Part shown: positions 39,626 through 47,166 of the stretch, piece after piece
Position numbering within the stretch: position 1 is the stretch's first letter
Layout of the letters: each line of letters begins with the position of its first letter
DNA from: Aminicenans sp964648465
GTDB lineage: Bacteria > Acidobacteriota > Aminicenantia > Aminicenantales > Aminicenantaceae
Assembly (NCBI GenBank): GCA_964648465.1
Contig: CAZYMU010000007.1
Coordinates: forward strand, 19,729-83,728
Length of the DNA stretch: 64,000 bases
Direction: 5' to 3'
Notes under the pieces: generated by a model
The model's input: the letters and a program-made list of their open reading frames with translations, nothing else
Told to the model about the DNA's origin: nothing
Databases searched by the model: none
Translations under genes and position numbers: made by a program

Positions 39626-40261
39626 CTATTCAAAAACCAATATTTCCACCCGTCTATTCTGAGATCTTCCATTACGAGTTGCATTGTCGCCTACTGGTTC
39701 TGAACTTCCATAGCTTATCACTTCCATTCTGTGGAGAGGAATATTATACTTTTTGTGTAGATATTCCATAACTGCTTCAGCTCTTTTCTTTCCTAATACT
39801 AAATTCCAGCTTTCCGGCCCACTACTGTCGGTATGTCCACGAATTTCCAGATACACACCTTTATCTTGAGCAATAAGCATCATGACAAACTTATCTAATA
39901 TCTCTTTGACTTCAGCACTGAGTTCATAACTATCTATTTTAAATTTACTTTTCTCATTTATAATAATCTCTTGCAAAATTAATTTTCCCCGGGCATATTT
40001 TTTCACTTCTTCAATTTTGCTATCAAATTTATCAAATTCAGACTCTTGCTGGGAAATCAAGGAACCGAGTGTAGCCAATGTTTCATCATGTTCTTTAATT
40101 CTTTTCTGACTCTCCTCAATTGCACTTTCCACCGCTTCTACTTTTTGATCCATGACAGCTACCTCTCCGAGAACGTATTTTTTAGTAGCACAACCGGTGC
40201 AGGCCATCAGCGACACTAGCAATACAATTCCAAAATAAAATGTAATTTTTTCTTTACTCAT
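39626..40261 (-). CDS. OmpA-family lipoprotein (peptidoglycan-binding)
   Basis: A 211-residue lipoprotein. The signal segment F-G-I-V-L-L-V-S-L-M-A-C-T-G-C has a lipobox (L-M-A-C or C-T-G-C). A coiled coil (about 38-90) is followed by the C-terminal OmpA domain with L-E-I-R-G-H-T-D-S-S-G, S-x-x-R-A-x-x-V-like K-K-R-A-E-A-V and N-R-R-V-E-I, which bind diaminopimelate in peptidoglycan. The start ATG 40261 has GGAGGTGA upstream. It is 61 bp after the VWA gene and probably cotranscribed with it, suggesting a role in the envelope. Confidence 0.88.
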   Translation of the reverse strand: MSKEKITFYFGIVLLVSLMACTGCATKKYVLGEVAVMDQKVEAVESAIEESQKRIKEHDETLATLGSLISQQESEFDKFDSKIEEVKKYARGKLILQEIIINEKSKFKIDSYELSAEVKEILDKFVMMLIAQDKGVYLEIRGHTDSSGPESWNLVLGKKRAEAVMEYLHKKYNIPLHRMEVISYGSSEPVGDNATRNGRSQNRRVEILVFE

Positions 40262-40322
40262 TTTCACCTCCATACTTAAGCCAATAATAATTATCTATTA
40301 ATAATTTGTAATTATCAACAAC

Positions 40323-41318
40323 TTATCCATCACCTTCTTTCCTGCTGCTATAATATCCTTCTCTTGTCCTTACTTTATATTTCTTTTTTGAAGTAACAAC
40401 CTTAATGCTTCGATACTCATTTTCTTGGCTTTTATATGATGTATATCCAAGTATATACTGATAACTGAGTTCTTTTTTTATCTTTCTGAAAGCAAGTATC
40501 AATTCTTCAATCTGATTAATAAAAAATGCCTTTCCTCCTGTTGCTTTTGAGAATCCCTCCAGAGAATCCACTATACCAGAAGATGTTAATGCAGGAGAAT
40601 GTTTATACTTTTTTAAATATTGCTCGCTTAAAGGAATTTTATACCCGATGGTATATATAGGTATATCTACTTTTTTTGCAATCTCAACTGCCTGATCTTG
40701 AGAATATTGGCTGTCGTTCTCAATCCCATCTGTAATTAAAAGAAGTGCTCTCTTTTCATTTTTTCCTTTATTCGCAAATGTTGGAGATACAGCTATAGCA
40801 TCATTTAAAGCAGTCTGTCCATAAGCCTCAATTTTTTCCAGTACGGTTAAAAAATCATTCTTATTAGCAGTAAAACCTACAGCAATTTCCACCTCTCCAT
40901 CAGCAAAAATTAATAACGAAATTACATCCCGAGGACCAAGAAGATATTTAATCAAGTAATTAATCGCTTTTTTGCTTTCTTCAAGTTTATCCTGAACAGC
41001 CATACTCCCGCTTACATCAAGTAAGACAGTCAAACTCATGTCAGCTTCAAAATCGTGGCTAAAATATGTTATATCCTGTTTTTTATCATTTTCATATATA
41101 GTAAAATCTTCACTTGTTAAGTTGTTAATATACCTTCCTTTTTTATCCTTGACTGTAACTGCTAATGAAATGGCATTAACTTCTATACTATGAACTATCC
41201 CTTTATATTCTGTTTGTTGTGGCGTGGATAATAATAAAGATGCACTTATCAGCATAATTAAAAAGAAAATGAGAACAACTGATTTGTGAGATTGCATAGA
41301 TTTATCTTTTTCCCCCAT
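40323..41318 (-). CDS. VWFA-domain protein of the Acidobacteriota type
   Basis: A 331-residue exported protein. After a hydrophobic segment (about 14-31) comes a beta-strand domain with V-K-D-K-K-G-R-Y-I-N-N-L and the T-I-Y-E-N-D-K-K-Q-D-I-T-Y-F motif that characterise the VWFA-related proteins of Acidobacteriota (TIGR03436-like). The von Willebrand A domain follows with the metal-ion adhesion site L-D-V-S-G-S-M, then L-I-T-D-G-I-E-N-D-S. It probably mediates adhesion or protein-protein contacts in the envelope. Start 41318 has no clear ribosome site, and ATG 41297 is an alternative. A 47-bp repeat with a sigma-54-like sequence lies 39 bp upstream. Confidence 0.85.
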   Translation of the reverse strand: MGEKDKSMQSHKSVVLIFFLIMLISASLLLSTPQQTEYKGIVHSIEVNAISLAVTVKDKKGRYINNLTSEDFTIYENDKKQDITYFSHDFEADMSLTVLLDVSGSMAVQDKLEESKKAINYLIKYLLGPRDVISLLIFADGEVEIAVGFTANKNDFLTVLEKIEAYGQTALNDAIAVSPTFANKGKNEKRALLLITDGIENDSQYSQDQAVEIAKKVDIPIYTIGYKIPLSEQYLKKYKHSPALTSSGIVDSLEGFSKATGGKAFFINQIEELILAFRKIKKELSYQYILGYTSYKSQENEYRSIKVVTSKKKYKVRTREGYYSSRKEGDG

Positions 41319-41356
41319 ATTAAAATAATAAGAAGTAAAAAATCATAAGTCAATAT

Positions 41357-41403
41357 AGATTTGCCACACTTTTGCCATTTTGTAGCAAAAATAGCTTAAA
41401 ATA
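41357..41403 (-). promoter_or_regulatory. Right copy of the 47-bp repeat; possible -24/-12 promoter of the VWA-OmpA operon
   Basis: On the minus strand TGGCAAAAGTGTGGCA (41377-41362) has GG and GC exactly 12 bp apart, as sigma-54 promoters require, though the -12 box is TGGC rather than TTGC. It also holds a near-palindrome of TTTGCCA/TAGCAAA. It sits about 45 bp before the VWA start. Promoter activity is inference. Confidence 0.4.
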
Positions 41404-41462
41404 GCATATTATTGCTAAAACTGTACTCAGAGGAAAACTATTGAAAAAACAGGGAAATAAGG

Positions 41463-41537
<75 letters not shown>

Positions 41538-41539
41538 TC

Positions 41540-41986
41540 TTTGTCAGTTCTTACTTCAGAACACATAGAAAATAATAGAATTAGTATCAACTGTCAAGAT
41601 TATGTCTTTATATGTCGCATATAATGGAAAATAAATATTGGTATCGGCATTTTTTATGAATAATTCACGAGAACGTGGGTTATTCACGAGTCCAAACTTG
41701 CTACAGATGCAAGGCACAGCGCATGAAGTTGTGGTCCTTCACCACGAATGCGTTGTAACGAAGCAGATGCAGTAAGATCGGCTCGCCTGAAAGGTAAAGA
41801 ATGCCGATATTTAGAAAAAAGAAGTGCATTTGAAGAGAGCTAAATGTTATGCCGAAGGAAATATCAAAGTAACTTGCAGATATAATGGAAAATAAATATT
41901 GGTATCGGCATTTTTTATGAATAATTCACGAGAAATGCTTGCCCAAAACATACAAAATCCATTACTATTACAGCCTTAAGCAGACA
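41540..41986 (+). repeat. Structured repeat element bounded by 55-bp direct repeats
   Basis: 41619-41673 and 41880-41934 are identical 55-bp direct repeats with a 261-bp period. Between them lies the core GAACGTGGGTTATTCACGAG, then a conserved GCAAGGCACAGCGCATGAAG stretch and a nested palindrome (CGCAT...GTGG...CCAC...ATGCG, about 41722-41755). The core recurs at 46964 and 3248. No protein-coding frame fills it. Confidence 0.8.
41569..41597 (-). promoter_or_regulatory. tRNA-Thr promoter
   Basis: On the minus strand TTGACA (41597-41592), a 17-bp spacer and TATTTT (41574-41569), 31 bp before the tRNA. Confidence 0.55.
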
Positions 41987-44900
41987 ATGAATATAAAAAG
42001 ACTGGAAATTCAGGGTTTTAAATCTTTCTCCGACAGAACGAAGATCCTCTTTCATTCTGGAATAACTGCTGTCGTCGGCCCAAACGGCACAGGAAAAAGT
42101 AACATCGTTGATTCCCTCCTGTGGGTTCTTAAGGGAAAAAGACTTAAATCCTTAAGGGGAGAACGAAGCGGCGATGTCATTTTTAACGGAAACCTAAAAA
42201 AAGCACCGATGAACATGGCAGACGTCACCCTGTTTTTAGGGGATGACGAAGACGAACTTATTATTAATCACCGTCTTTTCCGTTCAGGCGAAAGCGAATT
42301 CAGGATGAATGGCAAAGCTGTCAGACTTAAAGACATTCAGGAAACACTCTGGAAAAAATCCATCGGGGAAACAGCCTATTTTGTAATCGAGCAAGGGAGT
42401 ATCGGTCAATTCCTATCTTCAAAACCAATAGAAAAAAGACTTCTGCTGGAAGAAGCTGCAGGCACAGCTTACTACAAAGATAAAAAACAGCATACTCAGC
42501 GCAAACTGGAAGAGACTGAGCAAAACTTGATCAGGTTAGAAGACATCATAGCCGAAATATCAAAAGGGAAAAACTCCCTAAAAAGGCAGGCTCATGCTGC
42601 CATACAATATAGAAAACTAAGAGAAAAAATCCGTGAGCTGACATTCCTACTCTTCAGGGAAAAAATTGACCAACTTGAAAAAAACCGTAAAGAAACCGCA
42701 ATTTCTTACAGAAAAAGCCTGAGCCGGGAAAACGAAATTACCGCACAACTAAAAATCGAAGAGAAAAATCTTGCTGATAAAAGAAAAGAAGTATGGGAAT
42801 TTGAACAATTCAATAAGGAAGCACAGAAAGATCTATTTGCTTTAAAGACACAGGTTTCACGGCTCAAATCAGAAAAAGAAAATGGATCGAGGCAGATTGA
42901 TTCCCTCAGTGAAAAAAGCAGCAGAGCAAGAAAAAACAGAGAAGAATTCAAGCAGGAGCTGGCATCTCTTGAAAAAGAGCAAAATGAAATAGAAAAAAAT
43001 CTTAAAGTCCTAAATGAGACTCTTGAACAAAGAGAAAATGATTTAAAGGACCTAAATCAAGCAGAACAGGCTTCTAGGGAAAAATTGGAGTCAATACGTA
43101 AAGAAATCAAAACTTTAAGAAATGAACATCTTATCAAACTCTCTTCATATACAGAGATAAGAAACGAGGGGGTTAAACTTGATAAGGAATTAGAGTTGAC
43201 CCTCCGCCAGGAAGAAAAGCTCTCTACTCAGATAGAATCAAATCATAACCTCGTACTCCAAAAAGCAAAAAAGCTTGAACAATCCTCGGATGATATTAAG
43301 GGGAGCTGGAAAATACTGGATGAAAAAAAACTCCAGCTTAAAACACAACAAAATTCACTGAAAAAAATCCAATCAGGTATTGAGAATCTTCAAATCCAAC
43401 TGGCAAATCTAAGACAGAAAAAAGACGAGGCCCTTCATCACCTTCATGCGTTAGAGAAAATGCAAGAAAAAGAAAAAGGCCAGCATAGTGACGCCGCTTT
43501 TCCAGGAACAATGGGGGTTCTGGCCGATTTGATAGAAACTGATAGCGAACATGCCTTTTTAATAGATGTTTTGTGGAAAGAAGAATCAAAAGCTTCTCTC
43601 ATCCACACAGAAGATTTCCTGAAAAATTTCGCTGGAAGAGAATTAAAAGGCGACTTTCTTCTTTTTTCCCCAGAAAAAAAAGAGCAAGTTTTTGAAAAAG
43701 CATATCAAGACCAACGTATTGTTGGCCGTTTAAAAGCGCATGTCAAGCCAGACCCAAAAATCAAAGATTACCTCCCTCAACTCCGCGAAGCTGCTATTGT
43801 CGATGACATAAAAACAGCTTTAGAACTCTGGGTTAGCTATCCATCAATCAATTTCATCACTGTCCGTGGTGAAGTGTTATTATCTTCCGGACTTTTGAAA
43901 TCAGGACGGAAAAAAGAAGGGATCTTTGCTCTTACCCAAGAGATAAGAAAACTAAAAGAAAACATTGTACTGACTGATAAAGAGATATCACCTATAAACC
44001 TTGAAATTACTAGGAAAAACAATGAAAAACAGAAGCTTGAAGAAAAGATAAAGATAAGATCAACAGAAATTGTCCACTTTGAAACACAAATTACCGGGAA
44101 AGAAAAAGAAAATGAGTATGAACAAAGAGAGAAAGAAAAAATCGAAGCTAATCTAGCCATTCTAAAAAAAGAGCTTTCAATCATTTCTAAAGAAAAGCAG
44201 GATCTAATCAACAATTTCGAGGCAATCTCTTTGAGCTCTAAAAAACTTGAAGAGGAACAAGAATCTTTGAAGGAAAAAATCAAAAAGGAAGAGGAAACTT
44301 TTGGCATACTCCAGGGAAAAAGCGAGCACGGTAAGAAACAGTTCTTTGAGGTCAAATCAAGCATTGATATACTTAAGGAAAAGATAAAAAACTTGAATCA
44401 ACGGTATCGTAAAATTAATCAAAGGAAAGAAATTATCGAAGCCAGAATTATATCTTTAGATAAAGAAATTCAATTCTCTGAAAAACAGAAGATGCAGATT
44501 CAAGAAAACATCAATTCAATTACAAAAACCGCTGTGGCTCTTGAAAAAGAAAATAATGAGAAAGAAAATAAATTACTTAAAAATGAATCCCACATGAACA
44601 TTATTCTTAATGAGCAGCATGAAAATGAAGAAAGAATCAAAAGCATAAGAGAAAAATACGAGGCACAAAAGGAAGAAAGAGTCCAGAAGGAAATAAAAAA
44701 AGCTGAGAAAGATCGTGACATGGTCAATCTTGAAGAATCCTGCTGGCAAGAACTTAAAAAAACGGCAGGAGAAATAAAAAATGAAAACATATCTCAAGAG
44801 AAAACTGAGCGTGATATAGAGGAATTATTAACTGAGGCTAAAGAAAAGCTTCAAAAATTTAAGAGTGTAAACCTCCTGGCTGAGGAAGAATATTTAATCC

Positions 44901-45475
44901 AGAAAAAACGCTGCGATTTCCTCATTCAAGAAAATGAAGACCTCCGCGAATCTATTGATTCAACTAAGGAAGCCATCAGAAAAATTGACCAGGAAAGCAA
45001 AATTCAATTCCAAGAAGCTTTGAAGGAAGTGAATAAAAACTTCCAGGAAGTCTTTTCTCTCCTGTTCGAAGGAGGCCATACAGAAGTTAAATTAAGCCAG
45101 CCATCTCAACCATTAGATAGCGGAATCGAGATCACTGCTCAACCACCCGGGAAAAAAGTAAATAGCCTGAACTTATTATCAGGAGGAGAAAAAAGCTTAA
45201 CAAGCCTGGCTTTTTTCTTTGCCCTTTTCCGTTACAAACCTGCTCCTTTTTGTATCCTTGACGAGGTAGATGCGGCTCTGGATGAAACGAATTTAACCAG
45301 GTTTCTCAATCTAATGAGAAAAGTTAAAAAGCAGACACAGTTCATACTCATTACGCACAATTTCAAATCTATGGAAGTTGCCGATTATATCTATGGGACA
45401 ACCATGCCAGAGCCCAACATCACAAACATTTATGCTTTAAAACTCGAGAAAAAGGAGGCAGAAGAGAGGAAATGA
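41987..45475 (+). CDS. smc: Chromosome partition protein SMC
   Basis: Structural maintenance of chromosomes ATPase, 1162 residues, the normal bacterial length. The N-terminal head has Walker A G-P-N-G-T-G-K-S-N in the context I-Q-G-F-K-S-F. Two long coiled coils (about 165-480 and 640-980) flank a hinge with G-V-L-A-D-L-I-E-T-D and a G-L-L-K-S-G segment. The C-terminal head has the signature L-L-S-G-G-E-K-S-L-T and Walker B C-I-L-D-E-V-D-A-A-L-D. I choose ATG 41987 (M-N-I-K-R-L-E-I-Q-G-F); a TTG frame from 41939 adds sequence not typical of SMC and begins within the repeat border. It overlaps the next gene by 4 nt. No ScpA/ScpB lies here. Confidence 0.96.
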   Translation: MNIKRLEIQGFKSFSDRTKILFHSGITAVVGPNGTGKSNIVDSLLWVLKGKRLKSLRGERSGDVIFNGNLKKAPMNMADVTLFLGDDEDELIINHRLFRSGESEFRMNGKAVRLKDIQETLWKKSIGETAYFVIEQGSIGQFLSSKPIEKRLLLEEAAGTAYYKDKKQHTQRKLEETEQNLIRLEDIIAEISKGKNSLKRQAHAAIQYRKLREKIRELTFLLFREKIDQLEKNRKETAISYRKSLSRENEITAQLKIEEKNLADKRKEVWEFEQFNKEAQKDLFALKTQVSRLKSEKENGSRQIDSLSEKSSRARKNREEFKQELASLEKEQNEIEKNLKVLNETLEQRENDLKDLNQAEQASREKLESIRKEIKTLRNEHLIKLSSYTEIRNEGVKLDKELELTLRQEEKLSTQIESNHNLVLQKAKKLEQSSDDIKGSWKILDEKKLQLKTQQNSLKKIQSGIENLQIQLANLRQKKDEALHHLHALEKMQEKEKGQHSDAAFPGTMGVLADLIETDSEHAFLIDVLWKEESKASLIHTEDFLKNFAGRELKGDFLLFSPEKKEQVFEKAYQDQRIVGRLKAHVKPDPKIKDYLPQLREAAIVDDIKTALELWVSYPSINFITVRGEVLLSSGLLKSGRKKEGIFALTQEIRKLKENIVLTDKEISPINLEITRKNNEKQKLEEKIKIRSTEIVHFETQITGKEKENEYEQREKEKIEANLAILKKELSIISKEKQDLINNFEAISLSSKKLEEEQESLKEKIKKEEETFGILQGKSEHGKKQFFEVKSSIDILKEKIKNLNQRYRKINQRKEIIEARIISLDKEIQFSEKQKMQIQENINSITKTAVALEKENNEKENKLLKNESHMNIILNEQHENEERIKSIREKYEAQKEERVQKEIKKAEKDRDMVNLEESCWQELKKTAGEIKNENISQEKTERDIEELLTEAKEKLQKFKSVNLLAEEEYLIQKKRCDFLIQENEDLRESIDSTKEAIRKIDQESKIQFQEALKEVNKNFQEVFSLLFEGGHTEVKLSQPSQPLDSGIEITAQPPGKKVNSLNLLSGGEKSLTSLAFFFALFRYKPAPFCILDEVDAALDETNLTRFLNLMRKVKKQTQFILITHNFKSMEVADYIYGTTMPEPNITNIYALKLEKKEAEERK

Positions 45476-46956
45476 AAGTCCAGTTATTAATCCCGCCTGG
45501 TGGGTATTTTGCAGAACGCTGGTCCAAAGGGTCATCAATGCCTCCCTTAGGACTTCTTTATATAGGAGCAGTACTGGAAAACGAAGGACATGATGTCCGC
45601 ATACTGCCAACAGACATTCTTAAGTTAAATTGGAGTCAAATCCGAAGGGAGATTCAGGCTTTTACCCCAGATATAATTGGAGTCACATCAACTACTGAAA
45701 ACCGTTTTTTAAGTTTCAAACTTATAAAAATTGCCAAGAAAGCTTTACCCAAAGCACTTACTATTTTAGGAGGACCGCATGCCTCCATGGCCGCAGAAGA
45801 CTGCCTTGAACAGCTTCCAGAGCTGGATATCGTTGTCAGAGGCGAAGGGGAAATGACTATGTCCGAGATGTGCAAGACCCTTGAAAAGGACAAAAATATC
45901 GAATCCCTCGCTTCTGTTCCCGGCATTTCCTTAAGAATTAACGGCAAAATCAAAACAAACCCAGCCGGCCCTCAGATTCAAAACCTCGACAGTCTTCCTT
46001 TTCCTGCTTTCCATCTCGTACCTTTTGAAAAATATAATTTCCTATTCGGAGTTCCTGGCCACGGCATGCTTCCAGCAGTCAACATGATGACCAGCCGGGG
46101 CTGCCCATTTAACTGCAATTTCTGTGCAACCCCTATAAACTGGGGACGAAAAGTTCGGATGAGAAGCCCCCAGAATATCGTTGATGAAATCGAGTTTCTT
46201 ATCAAAAGATACGGAATCAGAGTAATCTTTTTCTATGATGACACTTTCAACGCTAACCCTAAAAGAGTCGAACAAATATGCGACCTTATTATTGAAAAAA
46301 AACTTAATATCTTCTGGAAATGTGACATAAGGATCGACATTTTCAACAGAGCCCTCCTTGTAAAGATGAAAAAGGCGGGATTATTTCATCTCTCCTTTGG
46401 CCTCGAAGCAGGTTCTGATAGAATCCGCAACGAAATAATAAATAAGAAAATAAACATCACTGACTTTCATAATGTAGTTCAATGGTGCCTTGAACTTAAT
46501 GTCATTCCAAACCCCTTTTTCATCTTCAGTCATCCCACTGAAACATGGGAAGAAGCCAGAGAAACCGTAAGAATAATCGAACAATATAAAGATAAAATCG
46601 AAGGAAGCATTGCTATTCTTCACATTTATCCGGGGACTCCGCTCGAAAAAACAGCCAAGGAGCTTGGAATCCTGCCCAAAGATTTTTCCTGGGCAAAAAA
46701 ATATCGTTCCAAGATAGTCACTCTGCCAACTGCCCAGGGAGAAGTGCCGCTCTTTGTGGATAAGCTGAATTGGGCTCAAATCAGCGAACTACTTTTTCGC
46801 TGGTCATTAAGTGGAGGAAAATTCAGGATATTCCGAAAAATCCCAAGAATTATTTCCAAAATCCGCTCTCTTGGAGATATTAAAAGATACTCAATCATGG
46901 CCTATATTTATCTAAAACTGAAATTAAAAAAAGGCGGTGGCAATTTTTATGAATAA
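45472..46956 (+). CDS. B12-binding-domain radical SAM protein, coupled to smc
   Basis: A 494-residue protein. The cobalamin-binding-type domain (about 1-150) starts K-V-Q-L-L-I-P-P-G and has P-P-L-G-L-L-Y-I-G-A and I-L-G-G-P-H-A-S. The radical-SAM cysteines are C211, C215 and C218 in S-R-G-C-P-F-N-C-N-F-C. F-F-Y-D-D-T-F and S-F-G-L-E-A-G-S-D follow in the barrel. The family includes enzymes acting on unactivated carbons; reaction unknown. It starts inside the smc stop (ATGA). Its last residues N-F-Y-E and the TAA stop are encoded by the TTTTTATGAATAA border of a dispersed repeat, so the C-terminus may have been altered by repeat insertion. Confidence 0.88.
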   Translation: MKVQLLIPPGGYFAERWSKGSSMPPLGLLYIGAVLENEGHDVRILPTDILKLNWSQIRREIQAFTPDIIGVTSTTENRFLSFKLIKIAKKALPKALTILGGPHASMAAEDCLEQLPELDIVVRGEGEMTMSEMCKTLEKDKNIESLASVPGISLRINGKIKTNPAGPQIQNLDSLPFPAFHLVPFEKYNFLFGVPGHGMLPAVNMMTSRGCPFNCNFCATPINWGRKVRMRSPQNIVDEIEFLIKRYGIRVIFFYDDTFNANPKRVEQICDLIIEKKLNIFWKCDIRIDIFNRALLVKMKKAGLFHLSFGLEAGSDRIRNEIINKKINITDFHNVVQWCLELNVIPNPFFIFSHPTETWEEARETVRIIEQYKDKIEGSIAILHIYPGTPLEKTAKELGILPKDFSWAKKYRSKIVTLPTAQGEVPLFVDKLNWAQISELLFRWSLSGGKFRIFRKIPRIISKIRSLGDIKRYSIMAYIYLKLKLKKGGGNFYE

Positions 46957-47043
46957 TCCAGGAGGACGTGGGTTATTCACGAGTCAAGCTTGCCGCAGAT
47001 GCAAGGCACAGCGCATGAAGTTGTTTTTATGAATAATCTACGT
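46944..47043 (+). repeat. Second full copy of the dispersed repeat, overlapping a gene end
   Basis: The unit is bounded by TTTTTATGAATAAT at 46944-46957 and 47024-47037. It contains GGACGTGGGTTATTCACGAG (46964-46983) and the GCAAGGCACAGCGCATGAAG stretch (47001-47020), both shared with 41671-41720. Confidence 0.75.
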
Positions 47044-47112
47044 GGTGTATTGTTAATGTATCATGCGTCATCTATTAAGGACAAAAAAAACCCCGAAATC
47101 AGAGGAGAAAAG

Positions 47113-47130
47113 TTGGCATAACAATTGCAT
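47113..47130 (+). promoter_or_regulatory. Sigma-54 (RpoN)-type -24/-12 promoter
   Basis: TTGGCATAACAATTGCAT matches the consensus TGGCAC-N5-TTGCA at all but the sixth base. GG (47115) and GC (47127) are exactly 12 bp apart. It lies about 37 bp before ATG 47167, which has AAAAGGAGAAGG upstream. It implies activation by an enhancer-binding protein; none is encoded in the window. Confidence 0.65.
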
Positions 47131-47166
47131 AACGTATTATGAAATTAGAATAAAAGGAGAAGGAAA

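Noticed and set aside
41939..41986. Extended SMC start at TTG 41939
   Set aside because: The extra 16 residues are not SMC-like and begin right next to the repeat; ATG 41987 starts the conserved head.
46944..47043. Reading the dispersed repeat as a small coding gene
   Set aside because: The frames differ between copies and stop codons are not conserved, whereas the nucleotide sequence is.
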